From Chloroflexaceae bacterium (GTDB lineage Bacteria > Chloroflexota > Chloroflexia > Chloroflexales > Chloroflexaceae), in the NCBI GenBank assembly GCA_028282325.1, contig JANQID010000052.1, positions 62,001 through 126,000 on the forward strand: a stretch of 64,000 nt of DNA. Direction: 5' to 3'. Positions 1 through 8,961 of this stretch are shown piece after piece. The notes under the pieces are model-generated. The model did not search any database. It was not told the origin of the DNA and was given only the letters and a program-made list of their open reading frames with translations. The translations under genes and the position numbers were made by a program. Each line of letters begins with the position of its first letter. The first letter of the stretch is position 1.

Positions 1-2
1 CG

Positions 3-2018
3 CTGGCTGAAGGCGCTATCGTTCCCTGGCGACAGGGGAGTAAAGCCGAACAACGCTTCTACGCCGAGTTACAGGAATCGCTCGCCGAACATCTGGGTTT
101 TTCGCTTGATACGCCTGTGCGGTTGTTGCCGCCGGAGATTGTTGGTACGCTGCTGTACGGCTCGAACGGCGATGTGTTGCCGCTGCGCTATCGTGTGCGC
201 GGAGAATTACGTAGCGAACAAAAGCCTTTTGAAGGGGTCATTCCATGCTTGCGTCGCCGGCTGAGTGAAACCCAAAATGAACAGGAGCGCAGCCAGCTTA
301 ACCAGTATACGACACCGCGTATATGTTCGGCATGTCATGGCGCGCGCTTACGACCGGAAATCCTCGCCGTAACTGTTGCGGGTGCAACCATAGCTCAGGT
401 TGCCGCGATGACGGTACAAGCAGCGTTGACCTGGACAACCAACTTAAGTGATGAATGTACCTCACACGCAGCAAGGAGCGCGTCGGGTTTGGAAGAGACC
501 AATCAGCGCATGCTGCTGGATATGCTTTCGCAGCGTGAACGACTGATTGCCAGACCAATATTGAAAGAGATATGCTCCCGCCTCAGCTTTCTGATGGATG
601 TCGGCTTGAATTACTTGCAGCTTGATCGCCCGACCTCTACGCTCAGCGGTGGTGAAGCGCAACGCATTCGTCTGGCCACGCAGGTCGGCGCCGGATTGTC
701 CGGGGTGCTCTACGTTCTTGACGAGCCGAGCATTGGTCTGCACCCGCGGGACAATCAGCGATTGTTGCGAACGTTGTGCAACTTGCGCGAGCTGGGCAAC
801 AGTGTGCTGGTTGTTGAACATGATGAGGAAATCATTCGTGCTGCCGATTGGGTGATTGATATTGGACTAGGCGCGGGCGGCAAAGGCGGCTCGTTGGTCG
901 CCAGCGGCCCGCTTGAGGCTATTCAAACATGTGAGCATTCGATCACCGGACAGTTCCTGAATGGCGCGCGCCGGATCGCGATTCCAAAGACCAGGCGCAA
1001 AGGCAACGGGAAGAGCCTGACAATACGTGGCGCACGTGAGCACAATCTCAAAAACATTGACGTGAGTTTGCCGTTGGGTGTGTTTATATGTTTCACAGGC
1101 GTCAGTGGCAGTGGGAAGAGCACGCTCGTTATCGAAACATTGTACGCTCGCCTGGCTCAGATACTCTACAATGCGCGCGAGCGCCCTGGTCAGCACGATG
1201 CATTGTTTGGCAGCGAACATATTGACAAAGTCATCGCAATCGATCAAGCGCCAATTGGGCGAACGCCCCGGAGCAATCCGGCGACGTATACCAAAGTGTT
1301 CGACCCGATCCGCAATCTTTTTGCCCAGACGGCTGAGGCGCGCACCCGCGGCTATGATGCCAGCCGATTCTCATTCAACGTCAAAGGTGGACGTTGCGAG
1401 TCTTGCGGTGGCGAGGGGTTGATACAAGTTGAGATGCAATTTCTTCCCGATTTGTTTATACCCTGTGAAGTATGCGGCGGAACGCGCTATAACCGTGAGA
1501 CGCTGGAAGTGCGCTATCGTGGCCGGAATATCGCCGAAGTTCTTGATATGACTATCGAGGAAGCGGCTGATTTTTTTGCACGTATACCCACCATTCGTGA
1601 AAAGCTTCAGACTCTGATTGATGTCGGGCTGGGATATTTGCACCTGGGTCAGCCGGCCAATACGCTCAGCGGAGGCGAAGCGCAACGCATCAAATTGGCG
1701 AGTGAGTTATCGCGTCGAGCGACCGGGCGAACTCTCTATATTCTTGACGAACCTACGACAGGTTTGCATACCGCTGACATTGAACGCTTGCTTCTTATCC
1801 TCCAACGCCTGGTTGATGCCGGCAATACCGTGTTAGTTATTGAGCATAACCTGGATGTGATCAAATCTGCCGATTGGGTCATTGATATTGGGCCGGAGGG
1901 CGGAGATGACGGAGGTTATGTAGTAGCGGCCGGCACGCCCGAACAAGTTGCGGCGAGCGAGTCTCACACCGGCACTTATGTGCGGCGTGTGCTGAATATG
2001 GCTTCGGGTGTTCGTTGA
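3..2018 (+). CDS. uvrA: UvrA, excinuclease ABC subunit A (5' end outside window)
   Basis: DNA-damage recognition ATPase of nucleotide excision repair, acting with UvrB in the cytoplasm. The frame is open to the left edge, so the first ATPase head and the first zinc module are missing. Visible in order, counted from base 3: CSACHGARL near residue 107, the first ABC signature TLSGGEAQRIRLA near 213, Walker B VLDEPS, the second Walker A GVSGSGKST near 368, the zinc finger CESCGGEG...CEVCGG near 465-490, the second signature TLSGGEAQRIKLA near 556, and ILDEPTTGLH. Typical UvrA is about 950 residues, so roughly 670 are present here. The next gene starts 294 bp downstream, so this is probably the end of its transcript. 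A GTG at 117 is an internal codon and not the start. Confidence 0.96.
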   Translation: MAEGAIVPWRQGSKAEQRFYAELQESLAEHLGFSLDTPVRLLPPEIVGTLLYGSNGDVLPLRYRVRGELRSEQKPFEGVIPCLRRRLSETQNEQERSQLNQYTTPRICSACHGARLRPEILAVTVAGATIAQVAAMTVQAALTWTTNLSDECTSHAARSASGLEETNQRMLLDMLSQRERLIARPILKEICSRLSFLMDVGLNYLQLDRPTSTLSGGEAQRIRLATQVGAGLSGVLYVLDEPSIGLHPRDNQRLLRTLCNLRELGNSVLVVEHDEEIIRAADWVIDIGLGAGGKGGSLVASGPLEAIQTCEHSITGQFLNGARRIAIPKTRRKGNGKSLTIRGAREHNLKNIDVSLPLGVFICFTGVSGSGKSTLVIETLYARLAQILYNARERPGQHDALFGSEHIDKVIAIDQAPIGRTPRSNPATYTKVFDPIRNLFAQTAEARTRGYDASRFSFNVKGGRCESCGGEGLIQVEMQFLPDLFIPCEVCGGTRYNRETLEVRYRGRNIAEVLDMTIEEAADFFARIPTIREKLQTLIDVGLGYLHLGQPANTLSGGEAQRIKLASELSRRATGRTLYILDEPTTGLHTADIERLLLILQRLVDAGNTVLVIEHNLDVIKSADWVIDIGPEGGDDGGYVVAAGTPEQVAASESHTGTYVRRVLNMASGVR

Positions 2019-2312
2019 TATTTCGTCAGTGACAACCACTTGCTCTCCTGCGCCCCAAATCTGCAATCGCTAATCTCAAATGGCAGCGATGCCCAGGCAA
2101 AATCCCCCGAACCTGGAAAGATCTTCCTATGCTCTGCAATGAATGAGCAGCCGGTTACATGCTACAATACCAACAATCCTCAAGTTATAGTCGTCCTACA
2201 CGCTTGTGAACCTTTCAGGTGCGGCTCCTTATGTCGCCACATACGGCGACGAGCGAAAAAAAGGCGTTCGCAGAGGCTGATTTGCATCTGACAGGTTTGA
2301 TAAGGAGTTCTT

Positions 2313-3224
2313 ATGTCCATCAACGTTGGCTTCATCGGACTCGGGACGATCGGCGAACCAATGGCGGCGACGCTGCTGCGTGCGGGGTTTACGTTAACGA
2401 TTTGCGGACACAAAAATATGACTCCCGTCGAGCGGCTGCATGGCCAGGGTGCGCGAGTGGTCGCCAATTCGCGCGAAGTCGCCGCTTCTAGCGAGGTCGT
2501 GGTGGTGTGCGTTCCCGACGCGCCCCAGGTTGATGATGTCTGCCTGGGTGACGATGGCATTGTACACGGGGCGACGCCCGGCACGATCGTGGTGGATTGT
2601 AGCACCATCGCGCCTACCGAGTCGCAGCGTATCGCGGCGGCTCTGCGGGCGCGCGGCATTCTGATGCTCGATGCGCCGGTGAGCGGCGGCCCGGCGCGCG
2701 CGGCCACCGGCGAGCTGGCAATAATGGTTGGCGGTGAACCGGGCGTATTCGCGCGTGCGAAGCCGGTGCTCGACGCTCTGGGTAAGAATGTCGCTCACAT
2801 CGGGCCGAACGGCATGGGCGAGGTGATCAAGTTGGCAAACAATACCATCCTGGGCAGTTTGATGATCGCTATTGCCGAGGCGTTTACGATGGCGACGAAA
2901 GCTGGCGCCGACGCGGCTGCCGCCCGCGACGTGATTATGAAATCGGCAGGGGCGAATTTCCTGCTCGATCAGTGGCTGCGCGACCGTATGCTCAAGGACA
3001 ATTACGACCCCGGCTTCGCTACCGCCCTGATGCAGAAAGACCTCGGCGCAGCCCTGGAAACAGCGAAATCGCTGGGCGTGCCGATGATGATGACCGGCCT
3101 GGCCTACCAGTTGTATGAATTGGCCGAGGGCCAGGGTTATGCCGGCCAGGACTACAGCGCGGTGAGCAAGATCTACCAGGATGCCGCCGATATCACTATT
3201 GCCACCGGCAAATCGCGCAAATAG
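2313..3224 (+). CDS. NAD(P)-dependent 2-hydroxy-3-oxopropionate / 3-hydroxyisobutyrate reductase-like dehydrogenase
   Basis: A 303-residue beta-hydroxyacid dehydrogenase. The N-terminus carries the Rossmann motif GFIGLGTIGEPMA (residues 6-18). The family substrate-binding motif DAPVSGGPARAATGEL lies near 118-133, and the catalytic Lys is in EVIKLANN near 171. An ATAAGGAG Shine-Dalgarno ends about 8 bp before the ATG. It lies just upstream of the glycolate oxidase genes. That position favours tartronate semialdehyde reductase (GlxR/GarR), which reduces the product of glyoxylate condensation to glycerate. 3-Hydroxyisobutyrate dehydrogenase is the main alternative, because sequence motifs alone do not separate the two. 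No glyoxylate carboligase gene is in the window. Confidence 0.85.
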   Translation: MSINVGFIGLGTIGEPMAATLLRAGFTLTICGHKNMTPVERLHGQGARVVANSREVAASSEVVVVCVPDAPQVDDVCLGDDGIVHGATPGTIVVDCSTIAPTESQRIAAALRARGILMLDAPVSGGPARAATGELAIMVGGEPGVFARAKPVLDALGKNVAHIGPNGMGEVIKLANNTILGSLMIAIAEAFTMATKAGADAAAARDVIMKSAGANFLLDQWLRDRMLKDNYDPGFATALMQKDLGAALETAKSLGVPMMMTGLAYQLYELAEGQGYAGQDYSAVSKIYQDAADITIATGKSRK

Positions 3225-3315
3225 ACAATCGGAGAGCGGGTCAGAGGTATGCGCGCAATGAAGAATGCCTTATCCCCATCCTCGGCTCCCCTCGTCGTTG
3301 AAGGAGTGACCCTGT

Positions 3316-4818
3316 ATGGATCGTGCTCAACTCAGTGAAGAGCTGCGCCGGATTGTCGGGCCGCGCAGTGTTGTGGACAATCCCGACGCGCTGATGACGT
3401 ATGACTCCGACGGATGCGTGATGGATTTACACGATCCGCATATCGTCGTATTGCCCTCCGCCACCGAGCAGGTCGCGGCGGTGGTCAAGCTCGCGGCGCG
3501 CGCCGGCGTGCCGGTTGTGCCGCGCGGCGCGGGGACGGGGCTGTCCGGCGGAGCGACTCCGATGCACGGCGGCATTGTGATCACGACCTCACGGATGAAC
3601 AAGATCCTCGAATTCGACGCCCGCAACGAGCGGGTTCGTGTGCAGCCGGGCGTCATCAACTTCGAGCTTTCGCAATATCTCAACCAGTATGGCTATCAGT
3701 TCGCCGCCGATCCTTCATCGCAAAAGGCATGCACCATCGGCGGCAATATCGCCAACAACAGCGGCGGCCCCCATTGCATCAAGTATGGTGTCACCGGCAG
3801 CCACGTGCTCGGCCTGCAAGTCGTCCTGGCCGACGGCAGCGTCATCTGGACCGGCGACGGGACGCCCGATGCGCCCGGTTATGACCTGACCGGCATGCTG
3901 GTCGGCAGCGAGGGCACACTGGCGCTCGTCACCGAAGCGTGGCTCAAAGCTACTCGCCTGGCCGAATCAACGCGCGTGGTTATGGCGCTCTTCGATGACA
4001 TCGCCGGTACTGCCGCCACCGTTTCAGCCGTGATCGCCGGCGGATTCCTGCCCGCTGCGCTGGAGGTGATGGATCGGTTGGCGATCAAGGCGGTCAACGA
4101 TGCTTACAAGATGGGATTGCCCGAATCGGCGGGCGCGGCGTTGATCATCGAGGTTGATGGCGTGGATGACGGGTTGGATGAACTGCTGGCCGAGATCGTC
4201 GAGATTTGTCACCGACACGGCGCCATCGAAGTTCGTCCCGCGCGCACCGCCGCCGAGCAGACCCAGGTCTGGGCCGCGCGCAAGAATGCCTTCGGCGCAA
4301 TGGGCCGCCTCGCCCCGACCTACTACCTGGTTGATACGGTGGTGCCGCGCACCCGCCTGCCCTATATGATGGAGCAGGTTCAACTGATCTCGCAAACATT
4401 CAACCTGCCGATCGCCAACGTCTTCCACGCCGGTGACGGCAATCTGCACCCGATCGTGCTCTTCGATCGCCGCGATCCCGATCAACTGCATCGCGCGCAC
4501 GAGGCGGTGACTCAGGTGATGAAGCTGTCGATAGAGCAGGGCGGCGTCATCAGCGGCGAGCACGGCATCGGTATGGAAAAGCAAGATTATATGCCGCTGC
4601 TGTTCAACGACGACGACCTCGGAGCGATGGCGGCGGTTCACGAGAGCTTCGATCCAACCGATCTGATCAATCCGGGCAAGATTTTCCCGCGCAAGCAACC
4701 AGGTCATAACCTGGCAATGCAGCGCCGCGCGAAAGTCAATCTTGGTGACGAGGAGGAGAACGAGTTTGACAAAGCCACGCGCGTGATCAAGGCGCAAGGG
4801 GACAACGTATGGATTTAA
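3316..4818 (+). CDS. glcD: Glycolate/D-lactate oxidase FAD subunit GlcD
   Basis: A 500-residue FAD-linked 2-hydroxyacid oxidase subunit that oxidises glycolate to glyoxylate (or D-lactate to pyruvate). Visible PCMH-type FAD motifs are PRGAGTGLSGG near residue 73, DPSSQKACTIGGNIANNSGG near 132 and VGSEGTLALVTEA near 195. The C-terminal FAD-oxidase domain has FHAGDGNLHPIV near 371 and GGVISGEHGIGMEK near 412. The ATG at 3316 follows a GAAGGAG Shine-Dalgarno. Its stop overlaps the start of glcE by 10 bp, so translation is probably coupled. A close paralogue forms the N-terminal half of the gene at 6166. Confidence 0.93.
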   Translation: MDRAQLSEELRRIVGPRSVVDNPDALMTYDSDGCVMDLHDPHIVVLPSATEQVAAVVKLAARAGVPVVPRGAGTGLSGGATPMHGGIVITTSRMNKILEFDARNERVRVQPGVINFELSQYLNQYGYQFAADPSSQKACTIGGNIANNSGGPHCIKYGVTGSHVLGLQVVLADGSVIWTGDGTPDAPGYDLTGMLVGSEGTLALVTEAWLKATRLAESTRVVMALFDDIAGTAATVSAVIAGGFLPAALEVMDRLAIKAVNDAYKMGLPESAGAALIIEVDGVDDGLDELLAEIVEICHRHGAIEVRPARTAAEQTQVWAARKNAFGAMGRLAPTYYLVDTVVPRTRLPYMMEQVQLISQTFNLPIANVFHAGDGNLHPIVLFDRRDPDQLHRAHEAVTQVMKLSIEQGGVISGEHGIGMEKQDYMPLLFNDDDLGAMAAVHESFDPTDLINPGKIFPRKQPGHNLAMQRRAKVNLGDEEENEFDKATRVIKAQGDNVWI

Positions 4819-6149
4819 CAGCCCTTTCTCGGCACGTCAGTGAGAGCGTTGGCGCAGAACATGTGTTGAACGATCCTGCCGACTGCGCCCGCTACGCTCT
4901 TTGCGGCGCAACGCCAAATCTTGTCGTCACGCCCGGCAGTATTGGAGAGATGAGCCAGGTGATCGCTGCGGCGATGTCGGCCAACGCGATTGTGATTCCC
5001 TGGGGCGGCGGCACGCGTCAGGCGCAGGGCTATTCGCTCACGACCGATTCGGAAGGCCAGCGCCCCGTGCTGGTCGCGCGCACCAACCGGCTGACCCGCG
5101 TTGTCGAGCACGAACCGGCCGATCTGACGATCAAGGTCGAGACAGGCATGACGGCGACGGCATTCGATGCGCTGGTGCGACCGCATGGTCAGATGCTGCC
5201 GATCGACGCGCCGTTGCCTGACCACACAACCCTAGGCGGGATGATCGCCGCCGCCGTCGCCGGTCCGCGCCGCCTGGGCTATGGCACGTTGCGCGATCTG
5301 CTGCTGGGTGTCACCGTTGTCGAAGCCTCCGGGCGGGTGAGCAAGGCCGGCGGCACTGTTGTGAAGAATGTCAGCGGCTACGATATGATGAAGCTCTACC
5401 TGGGCAGCTACGGCACGCTGGCGATCATCGTCGAGGCAAGCTTTAAACTGATCCCCCGCCCGCGAGCGTCGGCGACGGTCTGGTGCGCATTCGAGTCGCA
5501 CACAGCGGCGTTCGATCTGATCGATGTGCTGCATTCGAGCCAGCTTACGCCCGTCGCGGCAGAGTACCTTGCCCAGGCGGGCGGGGTCGATGTGCTGGGC
5601 AGGTTGGTAAATGGCTGCACAATGCCCTACGCCGTCGCGGTACGCGCCGAGGGTTTGCCCGCCGCCGTTGAGCGGCATCTGCGCGACATTCCCCAATTCG
5701 CGACGGCGGCAGGCGCCGTAGATGCTCAGATTCTGCGTGACGCCGCGCACGATTTGCTCTGGGCGCGCATCGCCGATTTGCCCCAGACGATGGAAGCGAC
5801 CTCCGATGAGATGGTGATGCGACTGAGTTGCCTGCCCTCCGAGCTGGCGCGCGCCTTGCAGGATGCGGCCACGATTGCCGAGCGGCGCGATCTGCCCTTG
5901 TTGATCGATGCGCACGCGTTGAGTGGCGTGGCCTACTTGCGGGTAAGCGGCGCCAACGAGGCGTTGCAGTTCTGGCATCGCGAGATGTTGGCGCGCTGGC
6001 CCCGCCTGATCGTATTGGCCGCGCCGGCTGCAATCAGTGATGATCTGGCGCTGTGGGGCAGCGATCCGGTCGGACTGAATTTGATGCAACGGATCAAACG
6101 CGAGTTCGATCCTCGCGATATTCTCAACCCTGGTCGCTTTGTGGTTTGA
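4809..6149 (+). CDS. glcE: Glycolate oxidase FAD-binding subunit GlcE
   Basis: A 446-residue second FAD subunit of glycolate oxidase, longer than typical GlcE (about 350). The PCMH FAD motifs are IPWGGGTRQAQG near residue 62, the segment around DHTTLGGMIAAAVAGPRRLG near 140, VVKNVSGYDMMKLYLGSYGT near 185, and a C-terminal FDPRDILNPGRF. It overlaps glcD by 10 bp. The next gene starts 16 bp after its stop. The C-terminal half of the 6166-8901 protein is its paralogue, with the same GPRRLGYGTLRDL stretch in both. It would work with GlcD and GlcF in a membrane-associated complex that passes electrons to quinone. Confidence 0.9.
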   Translation: MDLTALSRHVSESVGAEHVLNDPADCARYALCGATPNLVVTPGSIGEMSQVIAAAMSANAIVIPWGGGTRQAQGYSLTTDSEGQRPVLVARTNRLTRVVEHEPADLTIKVETGMTATAFDALVRPHGQMLPIDAPLPDHTTLGGMIAAAVAGPRRLGYGTLRDLLLGVTVVEASGRVSKAGGTVVKNVSGYDMMKLYLGSYGTLAIIVEASFKLIPRPRASATVWCAFESHTAAFDLIDVLHSSQLTPVAAEYLAQAGGVDVLGRLVNGCTMPYAVAVRAEGLPAAVERHLRDIPQFATAAGAVDAQILRDAAHDLLWARIADLPQTMEATSDEMVMRLSCLPSELARALQDAATIAERRDLPLLIDAHALSGVAYLRVSGANEALQFWHREMLARWPRLIVLAAPAAISDDLALWGSDPVGLNLMQRIKREFDPRDILNPGRFVV

Positions 6150-6165
6150 TAGCAAAGGAAATACT

Positions 6166-8901
6166 ATGTGCCAGCATGAACTGGTTGATGAATTGCGCTG
6201 GATCTTTGGATCGAAAGGCGTGGTTGATCGCGACGAAGATTTGCAGACCTATGACGCCGATGGCAGCATGATCGTCGCTCACGCGCCACATATTGTTGTG
6301 TTGCCTGGTGCGCCCAGCAGTCGCGGGGACATTGCAGCTCAGGCAGCCGAAGCCGTCCGCCTGGCGCAGCGTGCGGGATTGCCCGTGGTGGCGCGCGGCG
6401 CGGGCACGGGTATCTCCGGCGGCGCAATTCCGGTACGCGGCGGCATATTGATCAGCACAGCTCGGATGGAACGCGTCGAGTCCGTTTCGCCGCGCGACCG
6501 CTGGGCCGTTGTGCAGACGGGTGTGGTTAACGCCGAATTGAGCGCGTATGTCGAGCCGCTTGGCCTTCAGTTTGCGCCCGATCCCTCGTCACAACGCGCT
6601 GCAACCATCGGCGGCAACATCGGCGAAAACGCCGGCGGGCCGCACTGCCTCAAATATGGCGTCACGACCAACCACGTGCTGGCGGTCGAGATAGTCCTGC
6701 ACAATGGCGCGATCCTCTGGACCGGTGACGGCATGGTTGACGCGGCGGGTTATGACCTGACCGGGCTGATCGTCGGCAGCGAGGGCACCTTCGGCGTCGT
6801 CACTCGCGCGCGGGTCAAGCTGACCCATCTTCCCGAAGCGAATCGCGTTGTTCAAGCGCTTTTCCCGATGATGGTTGATGCCGGGGAGACGGTCAGCGCG
6901 GTGATTGCGGCGGGTTATTTGCCCACTTCGCTGGAAGTTATGGACGCCAACGCGATCCGTGCAGTCAACCAGGCCTATCGCCTGGGCTTGCCCGAAACCG
7001 CCGGTGCGGCGCTGATCATCGAGGTCGATGGCGTGGAAGATGGGCTGGACGAAATGCTAGCCGAGATTCTCGACATTTGCCGCGCGAATGGCGCTTCTGA
7101 ACTACGCCCGGCCCGCACGCCCGAAGAACAGGCGCGTGTCTGGGCGGCGCGTAAGTCGGTCGCGGGTGCGATTGGGCGGTTGGCGCCAGCCTACTATATG
7201 GTCGATACCGTGGTGCCGCGCACCCGCCTGCCGCGTATGATGGAAGAAGTTGAGCGCTTGAGCCGCGAATATAGCCTCGATGTCGTAAACGTGTTTCACG
7301 CCGGCGACGGCAACTTGCACCCGCTGGTGCTCTATGACCCCCGTGACGCCGATCAGTATCGCCGGGCGCACGATATCGCGGCGAATGTCCTTAAGCTGAG
7401 CATTGAGGAAGGCGGCGTGATCAGCGGCGAGCATGGCATCGGCGTTGAGAAGCAAGAATACATCGGCCTGATGCTGAGCCAGTCCGATCTCCAGGCTCAC
7501 GCGACGCTCTACGCGATCTTCAATCCCAATCATCGCTTCAATCCGGCCAAAATGTTCCCGCCCGCCGTCGATCCGCTCGATCTGGCCGAACAGCGCCGCG
7601 TACGCATTGCCGCCAGCGTCGGGAGCAGCGATCTCGGACAGCTTGAGGCGACACTGAAGGAGATCGTCGGCGCAGAGGCGCTCTGTTCCGGCGGGGCGGC
7701 GATGGATTACACGATCCAGGGCCATATCCCGCGATATGTCGTCCTGCCGGCGAACGTCGAGCAGCTTGCTGCAGTAATGGCTGCTTGCCACTATGCTGGG
7801 GCGGTCGTCATACCCTGGGGCGGTGGGACGAAGCAGAATCGCGGGTATTTGCGCAGCGTGCCCGATGTGGTTGTAGCGACTCGCCGCCTGACGGGTGTGA
7901 CTCGTTATGAGCCGGAAGACCTGACGATTGGCATCGGCGCCGGCGCGACCCTGGCTGAACTCCAGGCAATTCTGGCAGAGCACGGCCAGATGCTGCCTCT
8001 GGATGCGCCGCAGCCTGAACAGGCCACGATCGGCGGACTGGTTGCCACAGCCGCCGATGGTCCACGCCGATTGGGCTATGGCACGTTGCGCGACCTCGTG
8101 CTCGGTATGATTGTGGTGGAGGTAGACGGAACGATCTTGCACGTTGGAGCGCAGGTGGTCAAGAATGTCACCGGCTACGATTTGACCAAACTCTTCCTGG
8201 GTAGCTACGGAACGCTGGGTATCATTGCCGGCGTCAGCCTGCGTACATTGCCTCGGTCACGCGGCGGGTCAACCCTGGTGCTCGACTTCGAGCAGCATGA
8301 CGCGGCGCTGGCGCTACTCGACGATCTGGCGGCGTCGACGCTCAACCCGACTGCCGTCGAATGCCTCGCCGAATCGGCGACGCTTCCGATGATCACCCTG
8401 GCGATACGTGTGGAGGGATCTCCCGCTGCGTGCGATCGCCACATGCGCGAATTGCGCTACCTGGCCGTTTGTCACAGCGCGGCTGACGTTCGCGAGTTGC
8501 ACGGCGAAGAGCAGACGGCGTTCTGGGCGCAGGTCGCCGACGTTGTTGCGGGCGAACTTGCCCACGCAAATGCCGCGTTACTGCGCGTTGCCGTCCCGCC
8601 CTCAGAGCTTGGTGCAGTGCTCGACGACCTGCTGGCGTGCGCCGCCGTCGAGCGTTTAAGTGCGCGCGCGCTCAACGGCGTGGTGTATGCTCACGTGCAT
8701 GGCGCCGATACCAATCTGCACAAATTGCAGACGCACCTGGTTGAACGCTGGCGCCATGCCCACGTGCTCGCCTGCGATCCGGATATTGCGGCTGACCTGC
8801 CGATCTGGGGCGCAACGCCCGCTGGGATCGATTTGATGCGTGCGATCAAACAATCATTTGACCCGCTGGACAAACTTAATCCAGGCCGATATATCGTTTA
8901 G
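6166..8901 (+). CDS. GlcD-GlcE fusion protein (two FAD-linked oxidase modules)
   Basis: A 911-residue fusion. Residues 1 to about 470 repeat the whole GlcD architecture: ARGAGTGISGGAIP, DPSSQRAATIGGNIGENAGG, VGSEGTFGVVTRA, FHAGDGNLHPLV and GGVISGEHGIGVEK. After a linker around 470-500, the rest repeats GlcE: IPWGGGTKQNRGY, QATIGGLVATAADGPRRLG, VVKNVTGYDLTKLFLGSYGT and a final FDPLDKLNPGRY. The ATG at 6166 has AAAGGA 6 bp upstream. A TTG at 6139 is in frame but would overlap glcE and lacks a ribosome site. The gene sits directly behind the separate glcD and glcE, so the pair was probably duplicated in tandem and one copy then fused. Substrate may be glycolate, D-lactate or another 2-hydroxyacid. 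Confidence 0.92.
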   Translation: MCQHELVDELRWIFGSKGVVDRDEDLQTYDADGSMIVAHAPHIVVLPGAPSSRGDIAAQAAEAVRLAQRAGLPVVARGAGTGISGGAIPVRGGILISTARMERVESVSPRDRWAVVQTGVVNAELSAYVEPLGLQFAPDPSSQRAATIGGNIGENAGGPHCLKYGVTTNHVLAVEIVLHNGAILWTGDGMVDAAGYDLTGLIVGSEGTFGVVTRARVKLTHLPEANRVVQALFPMMVDAGETVSAVIAAGYLPTSLEVMDANAIRAVNQAYRLGLPETAGAALIIEVDGVEDGLDEMLAEILDICRANGASELRPARTPEEQARVWAARKSVAGAIGRLAPAYYMVDTVVPRTRLPRMMEEVERLSREYSLDVVNVFHAGDGNLHPLVLYDPRDADQYRRAHDIAANVLKLSIEEGGVISGEHGIGVEKQEYIGLMLSQSDLQAHATLYAIFNPNHRFNPAKMFPPAVDPLDLAEQRRVRIAASVGSSDLGQLEATLKEIVGAEALCSGGAAMDYTIQGHIPRYVVLPANVEQLAAVMAACHYAGAVVIPWGGGTKQNRGYLRSVPDVVVATRRLTGVTRYEPEDLTIGIGAGATLAELQAILAEHGQMLPLDAPQPEQATIGGLVATAADGPRRLGYGTLRDLVLGMIVVEVDGTILHVGAQVVKNVTGYDLTKLFLGSYGTLGIIAGVSLRTLPRSRGGSTLVLDFEQHDAALALLDDLAASTLNPTAVECLAESATLPMITLAIRVEGSPAACDRHMRELRYLAVCHSAADVRELHGEEQTAFWAQVADVVAGELAHANAALLRVAVPPSELGAVLDDLLACAAVERLSARALNGVVYAHVHGADTNLHKLQTHLVERWRHAHVLACDPDIAADLPIWGATPAGIDLMRAIKQSFDPLDKLNPGRYIV

Positions 8902-8961
8902 TAGGAGCGAAAGGCGATTTGATCTACCTTCATCTCGCACGGTTGAAAGGATATTGTGTGC

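Noticed and set aside
298-558. Open frames opposite uvrA, glcD, secA and other long genes
   Set aside because: They lie wholly inside well-supported genes, have no recognisable motifs and follow from codon bias on the other strand.
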